A stretch of DNA of 64,000 nt from Syngnathus acus (Eukaryota; Chordata; Actinopteri; Syngnathiformes; Syngnathidae): assembly GCF_901709675.1 (NCBI RefSeq), contig NC_051101.1, positions 2,412,501-2,476,500 of the forward strand. Direction: 5' to 3'. The number at the start of each line of letters is the position of its first letter. The stretch's first letter is position 1. The notes under the pieces were generated by a model. The model made no database searches. It was given only the letters and a program-made list of their open reading frames with translations, and was not told the origin of the DNA. A program made the position numbers and the translations under genes. Below are positions 28,701-39,545 of this stretch, in pieces.

Positions 28701-31681
28701 CAAAGGGACATGGCAAAAATGTCATACCAGCATATTGACTCAGCTTTGCAGAATATTTGGGGAAAGAAAAAGAACTATCAGAGAAATTCCCACAGACAAT
28801 CTTCCCAGAGGAGTGCAAGTGGTAATGAAGCAAGCTGTCCCAATACTTTTGACCACACAGCGTCAACGAGCCTACGGCTGATCCTCGAGCCTCACGAGTT
28901 TCCTTCCTTCTCAAAGCAAAATGTAAATCCTAAAGCCGTACTCGATCGGGCCGATTCCGGGGGATTGAGTCACGTGCCAAGCAAGCAGCTCGGTCGCAGA
29001 TGGGTGGAGAGCAAAACGTATAAGTTACGTGCGTCTACGTGTTGCAACATGGGCCGGACTTTGCTCGCTTTCTTGTGCGCCGTCAAATGATAAAAGTGGC
29101 TCGCTGGCCCGCTTGGCGAACATGAACGGGACAAACGTTTCCATTCAGCAAAATGTGAATGGTCTACTTCCCGGCTCGCTCAAAGCCTGTCAAGTGTGTC
29201 ATAATGTGTGTGTGTGCGTGTAAACACGCTGCACACGTGTCAATCTGAATAACGATACTGCTGGCACTTTGGATTTTTAAAACTTACAAAAAAAAATAAA
29301 AAGGAATTGTGGACAAAGATTTTTCTTCCTGGCACAGATTATTTGCTGGTGTGTCAAACAGCTGCAGCGCCATCTACTGCTGAGGAGGATTTAGTCATTG
29401 TTAGATTTTTTTTTTTTTTTGCCTTGTTCCTCAACACCTGAAACTTTCCCAGCCCTACTTATTCCACAAACACAATATTATCAACTTATGCTGCCACAAA
29501 CAATGCAACATTTTGGCTTGATTTAGTAATGCGAAGGACCACCGCTCATTTTTTTTTCTTCTAAGTACGCGCTTGGTCAAATGTACCGCTCGTTTTTTTT
29601 TGTGGGTTTTTTTTTTTTTTTTCAAAGTGTGCACTTGGTCAAATGTGCCTGTTCCAAAGTATTAAAGTCCAAATGAGCTGGAATGCAAATGACAGGTCAG
29701 AAGTAAAATGGCGGGAGAACAGGGAAAGCGAAAGGAGCGCGAGATATGGGTTGGGAGGGGCATGTGGGGGGGGGGGGTCAAAGCAGACAGGCCTAATGAC
29801 TGTGTGTGTATGTGTGTGTGAATGAGTGACATCAAACACACAGCTGCCACAGAGCTGGAACATTAATGAGGAGTGGGCGCTGACCCTGAAGGAGGCCGCC
29901 GGTGACCTCCTGCTACTTGCTACTGCTTCAACTCCTTCAACACTGTACCCGCAGACCTGCCTTTTTTTTTTTTTTTTGACCCAATGATCACAAAGGCGTC
30001 ACTGTGGCGCCTTGACAGCTACGGGCCCCACTACAGGAAAAAACGGATTACCGACTCACAAAGTCACACACGGTTGGCTAAATGACGAGCCGGCTCGCGT
30101 CAGGACTGCGTCAGCAACGCCATGAACTGGACATCAAAGTGGCGCAACGGAGAGCCCTCAAAATTGCACCACACGCCATCAGACAAAAACCTCGATGCTC
30201 CAGTCAGCCGAAATATGCTCCAATTAAGTTCAATTTTGACAAAAAATTTCATCATCTTCTAGTATGCGTTCAAACGCTTGTGACGGTGAAAGGTGAAGCC
30301 GTCAAAGTCGATAAATGCGGCGTGTGAGGAGCTCACCACTCACCTTCCTTTTGGCAGGCTTGCTTACCGAGGTCGCGACCTCCACAAAGGCCCACAGCGC
30401 AAAGAGCCTAGAAGAAAGAAAGAAGAATAAGAAAGAAGAGCAGAAGCTTAAAAAATAAATACAGAAAAAATAGCAACATCTTGACGGCAACATGTCGAAT
30501 CAATAGATGCAAGTTTGATTTCACGCTCGCTGCCTCAATGTGGACTATTGTTGGCTGTGGTTTTTGCTTCGGAATGGTGCTTTTAAAAGCACTTTTTTGG
30601 GGGGGGGGGTTGCTTTGCTCAGCAGGTTGGCCTTTATTTACCTTGGCGGGAATTAAATAGAACTTTTTGGGCCGTAATTCCAAAAGGTATGTTGGCGCAC
30701 GCACAAGACTGCTCATCAGCAAAAGATCGGCTCAAGTTCAGTGAAGCCCGATCGTTGGCCGCAACATGAACAAGGCAGAGGCATTTAGCAACAAAAAAAA
30801 AAGTCAGTCGTCACAAAACATTAAAATGTCAGGAAACGTTTACTTGGACATTTGGGCTCAGATTTCAAGAGGGGACAAAAAGTTTGACTTTGTTTAAAAG
30901 TTACTATCAGATGCGGGTTTACGCTTTCAAAAGATGTTCAAATGTCGTTTACTCTGCGACTTTGACTCACTTTAGAAGCAGCTGACCTGCCCCGAGGAGC
31001 CAATTTGGCCTCCTCCACTTTTTTTTATTGACTTGTGCTCTCTCTATGCGTGTGTTATCGTGCGCCCTATTTTTGCTTTCCAGTCATTTCCAAAGCACGC
31101 TGAGCTGTGCTCAACTGACATTTCATTTCATTGGGGCTATTTTGAAAAGTCTCGTTGCCGCTGAACAAGCAAGCAAGCGTTTCCAACAGCTCGCTCGAGT
31201 GGTGGTGACACGCCGCGAAACGCCTCACTACGATTCAAGATGGACTTGTGGCTCCAACAACCGCAAGCATCGCCGCGGCGTGCAGCCCGCAAGCCACACT
31301 CCGGGCCGGCTAATTGCTCCCGTGGTTCGATTTCGCCAGTGCGGCGCACCGCGTTCTGCCTTTCCCTCGCAGCTTGCTTGTGTACAAGTGCGCAACAAGC
31401 AGCCCTCCCAAACAGACGCACGCACGCAGAGGGAGCGCCTCACAAAGGCTCCCCGGCACAAGAGAACCGCCGAGGCTGAAGTAAAGACCCCCCCGCGAGC
31501 TCGTCGCTTCTGTGACATAGTGTTGCAATCATCTCACTGGCGTCCATTTTAAGTGCAAGCGTAAGCCGACCCCCCCCCGCCCAAAAAAAAAAAAAAAGTT
31601 AGTGCGTAAAAGGCAGCCCGCAAAAGCTTGTGGAAGAATCCCGCGTGAGTTTGCGTACCTGAAGACAGACGCGAGCCGCAT
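13722..31681 (-). CDS. adamtsl4: ADAMTSL4, ADAMTS-like protein 4 (17 coding exons)
   Basis: This is a secreted matrix glycoprotein without protease activity. In mammals it associates with fibrillin-1 microfibrils, and its loss causes ectopia lentis. Coding exons are 31681-31659, 30407-30344, 27710-27247, 26452-25852, 20830-20728, 18819-18680, 18219-18015, 17693-17509, 16798-16732, 16523-16254, 15434-15305, 15142-14938, 14856-14683, 14604-14425, 14340-14161, 14093-13946 and 13855-13722. All phases close, giving about 1,090 residues (human about 1,074). Domains in order: a hydrophobic signal peptide ([18 protein letters not shown]); a first thrombospondin repeat from about residue 48 ([15 protein letters not shown]); a Pro/Arg-rich linker containing [16 protein letters not shown], shared with the human protein; a Cys-rich and spacer module at about 385-620 ([27 protein letters not shown]); six more thrombospondin repeats; and a PLAC domain from about 1047 ([12 protein letters not shown]). 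Exon 2 could instead end at 30368, also in phase. Confidence 0.95.
15569..15884 (-). mobile_element. tRNA-derived SINE (AFC-like) in an ADAMTSL4 intron
   Basis: Read on the minus strand, the head is tRNA-like: an A-box-like GTGGTAGAGTGTCC and a B box GGTTCAAACCC. A conserved body follows, including CCAAAGACTATAAAAATGGG and GGTTAAATGCAGAGGACGAA. It ends in a GATTAAGATTAAAG-type tail after a TGTGTGTGTGACGATCATTG block. This architecture is that of the AFC-type SINEs of acanthomorph fishes, named here from memory. It lies between coding exons 10 and 11 and looks full length. Clear target-site duplications were not found. Confidence 0.85.
16872..16900 (-). repeat. dispersed motif 1, copy B
   Basis: The plus-strand reading is CACAGGCATAGATTCTTTAT followed by CCTCTGCAA. 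It lies in the ADAMTSL4 intron before coding exon 9. Confidence 0.5.
18991..19013. repeat. poly-G tract of 23
   Basis: This is one of the longest G runs in the window, inside an ADAMTSL4 intron. It could form a quadruplex and is hard to call accurately. Confidence 0.9.
20831..25851 (-). other. adamtsl4: ADAMTSL4 intron 4 (5.0 kb)
   Basis: This is the largest intron of the gene. It lies between the proline-rich exon and the exon starting [14 protein letters not shown]. No missing exon is needed, because the phases on both sides are zero and the protein aligns across the join. It holds a TG tract at 21083-21107, an AC tract at 22962-22986 and one copy of dispersed motif 2 (21959-21972). No other gene was seen. 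Confidence 0.75.
26657..26683 (-). repeat. dispersed motif 1, copy C
   Basis: The sequence reads ACAGGCATATATTCTTTATC followed by CTCGACAA, in the ADAMTSL4 intron just upstream of coding exon 4. Confidence 0.5.
27711..30343 (-). other. adamtsl4: ADAMTSL4 intron 2 (2.6 kb)
   Basis: No exon was recognised. It contains copy D of dispersed motif 1 and a C run near 28350. Near 28840-28865 a CCCAATACTTTTG string resembles the end of a fish DNA transposon. At about 29548-29647 there are two diverged T-rich copies, each ending in CTTGGTCAAATGT. Confidence 0.6.
27973..28000 (-). repeat. dispersed motif 1, copy D
   Basis: The sequence reads CAGTCATAGATTCTTTATCC followed by TCCACAA. It is more diverged than copies B, C and F at its 5' end. 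Confidence 0.45.
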
Positions 31682-32549
31682 GCTCCCCCGACGCCGCTCG
31701 CGACGATCAGTCCACTTGGAGATCGATTATTGGTGCGTGCGCGCGCGTGATGGGCGAAGCAAACAATGAGTGAAGTGTCCAACTTGTTGTCGCCTCTCTC
31801 CACTGTCTTCGTCTCTTGCGAGTGTGTCCTTTCTCCTGTCACTGCTCTCTGCCTGCTTGCTTGCTTGTCTGCCCGCCCGCCAACGTGCAAAGTGGGAAGT
31901 CTTCCGTTTTTTCCCCTCTCACGCACACACTACTACAGGTCCATTACGCCCCCCCGCCCCCGCATCCTTACTAGAAACCTTTCTCTCCTGATTTTTCTTC
32001 TTTTTCCCCCCCATGAACTGTTTAGTTTCATTGGGCGTTAATTATACGTAGATTGGTGGCGAGAGGTTTACATCATTATGGGTTTGCCAATTTGTGATTT
32101 ATTTCAGATGTCCGTTTTTTCCAGGGCGGAATAATTAGCTATTAAGTGAAGAGGAAAACGAAAGGCATTTTTGCTATCATAGTTAGTTTGAACGAGTTTT
32201 GTGAACGTAAAACGTAGTTTCTGATCATTTTCCTTTTTTATAAAAGCATTTTTGTTTGTTTTATTTTGTTACTGTTTTTTCATTTTTGCTTTCAGTTATT
32301 TTGTTAATTCTTGCATACTAAAATAACCTTGCCTATAATTTACACTGGGCCACTGTTTTGTGTTCAAATATATCATTTTTAAGTGATTTTAAAAATGAAA
32401 TGCCGCCCCTCAATACTGGCTAGCGAGTGCTTCGATATCGCGGATTTCACTCAGTACGGGGGCAGTCTGGACTGGAGTCTTTGCAAATTAGGCGGGGATT
32501 ACTCTACATTAGTAATATCCATGACCAGTAGATGTAAACATGCAAGCAG

Positions 32550-32684
<135 letters not shown>

Positions 32685-34770
32685 TCCCTTGCACACAATG
32701 TACACACGGCAACAGAGCGGACCCTGCCTGGGCTATCATAACTCTCCCGGGAGCACAGTTCATCCCAAGAACGCTCCATTGTGATGATCGCCGCCCGTCA
32801 TCCGCTCTCGGTCGGAAGCGGCATCTGCGGACAAAAAGTATGATGGGATGCCACAGCGCCAATGCAAACATGAATGTTTTTGCAACAAACGGCGAGGGAG
32901 GGGCGGGCGGTTACTTGCACAATGCCAGAAACATGACAAGAGGAACACACTGGCCATTGCACCGAGCTGATGAGAATTGTTCAAGACACGAGCGCATGTT
33001 TGGCTTTGACTTGAGAGCACAAATTCGAATGTGTGCGGTTGCGGCACAGAGCAGATGTGCAAAGTGGCGCCTCCCACAGTGTTGACACTATTTTTATGTG
33101 CTTGTGTTTCCCCAACGTTGCCTGAGTCACAGCTGGTTTTCTTTTTTTCAATTTTGGAGAGCGCTTTCCAAAACTAAAAGTACAAAAGTGAATCGGTCAG
33201 GAAGGCAAAATGTTTTGGTTCAAGTGGTTGGACAAAGACAAACAAGGATTTTTGTTCTCAGGCTAGCCAGGACTAAGATGCTAGTTGAGAAACTTTGGGC
33301 TGATAAAGCTGCCAACAGAGTGAAAGTTCTGTCTCGATGCTATTTACAGTGCAGCCTCACAGCAACGCGGGTTGACCTTCAATTAGTTCACTTGGGAACG
33401 CTCTTTCAAATGGCAAAGTCGACAATCAGCATCCGCAATACATGTTGCCATCTAAGCGGAGTCACAAACATATCTAGTCTCATTCTAATATCACTGCCGT
33501 ACCGAGAAGCTGAGCCGCCACGAGTCCAGTTTAGTCGCATGTCTGCCACCAGAGGGAGCAGCACAATTGAAATTGTTTGACTCATTCCTCTGGTTTTAGA
33601 AAGTTCTATTTTCATTCTCATGATGGGGAAAGATGACGGCCTAGATCCACACCCACCGCTGCTAATAACGCCACCGCCACCGTGCTTTTTTTGGCCGACA
33701 CGCCGGCGATGGTGCCGGAGATTAGCCCACATCAAAGCGCGTCAAGTGCGACCACATTAAAAGGGCTGAGTGGAGATTTGAAAGTGCAAAGAGAAAAAGT
33801 CAGTGAGAGGAATGAGGGTGGATTCCAGGCACATGTATAGACATAAGTTGGATTCGAGGGGGTGTAACGGATATCTTTGCACTTGGCGGCATCGTGTCCG
33901 TCAGTAAACACAATTAGCTGGAGCTCGGTGCCACGGCCGCATAGGTGAGAGCCAGATACCAAGAAGTGAAAAACACCTCGGTGAGAAGAAGTGAGTGACA
34001 CGGTGGGTAGTGAGCAGCAGATGGATGAACGGAGTTAGGGAGGCGTGTTGTGTTTTTGCACGTAGGGCCCCGCGCGTGTCGCGACAGATCCGCTCTTGGT
34101 CTCGGATGGCTGATCCGACTAATCGCATTGGGTCGGCCCCCCCACCCTGCATGGGTCATAAATCACTCAGAAACCTCCAGCACGCCATAAGACACCAGCG
34201 TCAACCTCCAAAGTCTCTCTCCCTCCCCCAGCTCGGCCTTTTAGCGCTAAAGTTCAACAGGCCCTCAGGCGGAAGGTCACAAGCCCTGCACCATTGCCCG
34301 CCCGTCTGAAGCTAACTCGATGAGCGAAAGAGCTAAACCGTCACCATTGGGCAAAGGCTCCCACCAGCTGATGCCGCTTTAAGCGTGATGGCAATAGACG
34401 TCCGAACGGAAAGGAGAGTGGCGGAGCCGAGCGGAAATTTGCGTCAGGGAAGATTTACTTCTCAGGGAAGGCGGAGAGCAGACATGAAGCGGCACCTGGA
34501 GAGTCTTTACGCAAACTTATGCAACAGGGGCATTTTGCTTGTGGTCACATGGCGGGCCGACATGTAGCCAAACTCGTGTTTCTGCTAATAGGGGCCAGAT
34601 GGATTTATTTAATCGAATGCTGATGGCGGGATACTTGCACTAGGCCTAGCTTAAAGAGAACATTACGAAATGTGTCATTAACATACTCTTAGTTACTATC
34701 AGCTATCACCAATATAGTCACCATTTCTGAAGCAACAGATAACTGAAAACAAAACAGTGGCACAATACTC

Positions 34771-34796
34771 AAAGGCATATATTCTTTATCTTCAAC
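34771..34796 (-). repeat. dispersed motif 1, copy E
   Basis: The sequence reads AAGGCATATATTCTTTATCT followed by TCAACA. It lies in intergenic DNA. Confidence 0.5.
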
Positions 34797-35581
34797 AACA
34801 ACAAAACCAAATTCAACAAGGCACCACTGCAAGTCTAAAACAATGTCGAGTGAGCACAACGCACAGCAGCTCTCCCATCTCGGTCGGCTGTGCCACAGTA
34901 GCGCCAGACACATCAAGACCACAACTGAGTCTGCTCACAAAGTTTTGAAAATTTATGACCGCAGTCTGGTTTTGCAAACATGGCAGCTAGCCGCAGCGCT
35001 TATAAATATCACATGAAAGTATGTTGGCGGCCAGCCGCACTCACACTGTCTGCGTGTGTGTTCACTTGGACTTTCACTAAGGCAACAATGTGCTCAAGTG
35101 GAGGAACTGTCCCAACACCTGCACACATTGTCCTTGTCAGACATCAATAATACATCCATGATCTAAAATCCTGAAAATGAGATAGAATGAAGACAAAAAG
35201 ATAAAATAGAAATACAATTGGAAAAAAAAGAGGAGGAGGAGGCCACAAGGCCCGAGAGGAGCGGGAGAGTTTGCCGGGATGACGGACGAGCGCACAAAAG
35301 GCGCCGAGGAGAAATGCGATGAAAGGCTCCGGCCAGAGAAAAAGCCACAATGGCAGATTAGCGGGCAGCTGGAAGCGGGGGAGGTGCAATTGTTTATCCC
35401 GCTCAAATGGAGTCAATATTTGCTGCGTTCTGCCTGGTCACTTCCAGGCTGCCTTCTGGCTGGTCACTTCCAGGCTGCGTGTTGCAGTCAATATGAGAAA
35501 ACGGGGTGACACTTTTGCACTGGAGTCTGCCAGTTAACGCTTTTACAGAACAGACAGCGTGTTAGCTGAAATATCAAGTGG

Positions 35582-35705
35582 AAGCGTGTTAGGTGTGTTA
35601 ACTAATTAACTAGCTAGCAAACTAGCTAAGTAGCTCACTAGCTAAGCAGCTAAGTAACTAACCAACTAGCTAATTAGCTAACTAGCTAAGTAGCTGACTA
35701 ACTAA
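35582..35705. repeat. degenerate TAGCTAAC-type satellite
   Basis: About 120 bp is built almost only from variants of CTAGCTAA, TAGCTAAG and AACTAACT. The units are imperfect, as in an old minisatellite. The tetramer AGCT is palindromic. Confidence 0.75.
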
Positions 35706-38700
35706 AATAGGAAAGAACTGAAAGACTAAACAACTAAAAACGTACTAACAAAAAACTTTTGGACAAACTAATAAGCACGCTAACCAATAGACAAAACAAA
35801 ATGTTTTTGAGAACTAAACCAAACAAGCAAGCTCACCAAAAAACAAGGGAGCACAATTCTTGGCAGACGCAACTTACTCGTAACAATCGTCAAACTAAAA
35901 TGGCGACGCAACGAAGCTCTAAAAGGCCAGTGGCTCAACCCTTTGTGTGAGCGTTTATCTTTTTGCACAAGCGTCGAGCAGATTAGCAGAGCGAGTGAGC
36001 GACATGTAACAGGAGCCCCCTTTGACGCGAGTGAGGCTGTAGAAAACGCGCCGGGAGGCTCCGATCGCTTCCATCAATACTGAGGCCGCGCTGCGCATAT
36101 TCCCACACAAATTTGCATTTCATCAGAATCACTTGATATGAATGAGAAGGGCCGACTTCGAGGGAATGCGGGGCCCACGGACGTTTGGACCCTATTGTGG
36201 CATTTGAATGGAAAGTTGAAAGAAAACTACCTCTATAAAAGGCTCGCTCGCATTGCAATGTAGCTTATAGTTGGCGTTAGCATTAATTAGTGACTGCCGA
36301 CTTCAAGTGCGAGTGACATTAATCAGTTCAAAGCCTCCTTTTGGCAGAATCGCTCCCGAGTCGCCAAGGTGCTGCTTATTGAGTTCACTGGCACCGACAC
36401 ACAACGCCCAAAAAAAACAAAAACATGACAGCTCGTATCTTGAAAATCCTGCCAACTGGATTCAATCGTATCTCAAGGCACCACTGTGTGTCATTTGTCA
36501 AGCTCACAAGTGTCAATTGACAAGGAAAGGAAAAGCAACACAGAACTTGGACAGCATAAACAGCTCTGATCCGATTAAGGGTCTCCTACGAGGTGAGCGG
36601 AACCTCTTCCACTGGCTTCAAGTTACCCTCCGAAAAGCAGGAATCCAAACAAGAGCGAGAGGTCAAAACTCCCCGAGGCGCCCCTGCACCGCTTCTAAAC
36701 ATGAGCGAAGGGAGGAAAGGTTTATTCAAGATGGAAGGAGGCAGGAGAAAGGACATTTTCAGCGCTCTGGAAATGTTGCGAGCTGGAGAGGTTTGTATGC
36801 GACTGCTTGACGTGCACAACATTTTGTCCTGTCCGCAGCAAGACAGACACGACAGTATTTAGTGAATTCAAAGCCGATGTCGGCCTCTTCTTCTCTGCGG
36901 GAGCAGAGTGCAAATGCAAATATTTGGGAATGTTTTTTTTCGTCTAAACTGGCCTGAGAGTCAACGTGACCCCCGACCCTCCTGTGAACCCACAAACCGC
37001 CACCCCCTCCCTGAGAAGGATTCAACAGGTTGGCTCTAACAATAAACTCTTTCACACAGGAAGCCCGCCCACCCGCTCTCTAATACGTAAGGTGTCGCCA
37101 GAGAAAAGCGGGTCAGCACGTGCGGCATATCATGCATAGTTCAGTGTCAGTGTCAATTCTACACGACCCTAAATGGGGAAATCGCGACAATTAGCAAAGG
37201 AGCCCGCTCATGCTCAAGGCAAGTTCAAACTTTAAAATTCAGTTTGTAATTCAGTTCGAGAGCAACTTTACAAAGTTATCAATGGGCCAAGTTGTGACTG
37301 AGCGATTTTTGCAAGAGCAAGAAGAGTCACAGATAGGCAAAGGGAACGAACCCTGACCTCAACCGCTATCAATCACATGACCCACAACAAGCGAGACAAG
37401 AATTCACGACTCATGGGAGTGTTCAGTGTGCAGAGATGATCTGAAAGTCTGGGATGAGGCGCACAAGAGTGAGCTGAAACATGAGCCCGCCGCCTCTGGT
37501 GGCAAAATTCAATTTACGCGCCATTGTGGCCATGAAAACACGTGACACGTAGGTGTGTGTGAGTGTGTGTGTGTGTTTGGGGGTCTCTGGGGTCACTGTG
37601 ACGGATCACTCCCTTCTGTTGTTTGCAGTGGCGGTCGGTCACTTTTCTATTCCTGACTCGCTCTTCTTTTCTTGCCCCCCCCCCCCCAAGGAGAGTGTGT
37701 GTGTCTGGGGGGGGGTATTTATAGGAGGGTACCAGGGAAAGATGTCAAGCGGGCCTATTTTGGGAGGTCCGGCCTTCAATCAGTCAGGCAGGCAGGCGGC
37801 AGTGATAGCGGGAGAACAATAGCGCGCTGCCTGTTTATCTTCCTCTGGGCCAGGCCCGCGGGGTTCGGCGGCCTCCTGCTCTGGGTCGCCGTCACCCTGC
37901 CCTGCAGGAAAACAGTCAAGGGGACAAGAGGGAGAGTCCTCCCACAGTCTGACACTTGACAAAGGGCATCCCCCTCCTCCACGTCTATCTAGACCACCAA
38001 TTACCTTTATCTTCTCTCTGCGTTACATGAAGGAATTCAGGGTGTGTGGGAGAGGAACTGATCTTGTTATCCATGAAGAGCAGATTTGAAGAGTGTGTAG
38101 TGGAGCTAATAGTGCGCGTCATGGCAACACCACTACTGGGCAACGTCGGAGCGGCGCATCTGGCGATTAGGGCGAGTGCACAATCCACTCAAGCAGACCT
38201 CAACCGACAGGACAGCGACGTCTGTCCATACGAACGTCTCGTCTACATGCTCGCTGCGCAAAATGTTAGGAATATTGTGGGCATTGAAATGGGAACTGGG
38301 AAAAAGTGCACGGTTGACTAAAAAAAATAATCATATGTAAATGAAGTTGCATATACAAACTGCTGTGTGCATCCCTTGAACAGACAATGAATTTTATCTT
38401 ATCTTTAAATGATCTTATTTGAGATGCATTGTGACTCTGACATTTATTTGCAATGTACGTATATCTAAAAGTATTTTTGAATGACTACTTGGAAAAGTAT
38501 GCACTTTGGAAATATTTGCACGTTTTCCTTTTACAGTCAACGGTGAACAATAGCCTTGTAAAAAGCTGACGTGTTGTTGGCAAAGCACACACAAGGTCAA
38601 AGAGCAGTGTAATTATTTGGACGCAGCTGAATTACAAGTGTGCTCTGTGAACAAATGAAACCCTTATCTCAAGGCACCAGCAGACCGCCCAAATTTAGTC

Positions 38701-39187
38701 ACTCAGAGCCGTGTCAAATCAAGGTCAAAGTGTTCAGGTATGTCACAGACTTTGGGATCATTTCCACTCCGGAAGAACACCACACACACACGCGCTGTGT
38801 TTTCCACAGTGGCCGTTCCGTTTGTCCACCCTTGTGTTGTGACTCATGTCTTTTCCATCCTGTCGCTCTCCCTCAATTAAAAAAAAAAGAAAGAGACATC
38901 CAATCATTTTGACCTGTACCTTGACTTGGCAGTTTCCACCAAAACATGCCACTGCCGGTTGCTGCTGCAACTCCTATTTTAGTCAAATCCTCCTCTCCTC
39001 CCCAGCATCCTCCCTTTCTTCCACTCTTTTAAAGGCAAGCCAGCTCTTTTATTCTCACAGCATGACGCGGCCTAAGTGGGGTGGGTGGGGGGCACATTAA
39101 GTGAGCACATCACAGACAGTGAGCTCCCAATAGCTTTGAGATTTAGGAGTGAGCAACATTAGTGAACAGAAAAAGGGTCGATGCAGT

Positions 39188-39193
39188 TTTATT
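39188..39193 (-). terminator. tars2: candidate TARS2 poly(A) signal
   Basis: A minus-strand AATAAA lies about 350 nt downstream of the TARS2 stop codon. It was chosen on hexamer and distance; no transcript evidence is available. Confidence 0.45.
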
Positions 39194-39545
39194 GGAAATT
39201 GAAGCTGTGCTTTTCCCAGATGAAGGGCAGCACACAAAATAAACATTGGTCACATGACACATTTGTAGTTGTTCCACAGTTGTCGAGATATAAATTATTA
39301 TGTTTCTTTTCTTACATTTAAAAAACAGTTCCCATGAGTTTTAACATTTCTACAACATGATTTCCCCCGACGCAATCGGCCGATTCTGAGTCTCAAAGAG
39401 CCGTCGTGTTACCATAGCAACCAGGGTAAAGGCTGAGTTCAAAGAAAGAGCCGTCCTCGATTTTGTGATAGCCAATGATAGCTTGAAAATGTGTGCGTGT
39501 AATCCGGTTGCGTTACTTGATCGCGAATGTCGCGTATGTCAGCCT

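Noticed and set aside
37770-37960. A short conserved coding exon
   Set aside because: Frames on both strands are open, but none has splice phase partners or known similarity; a non-coding element is as likely.
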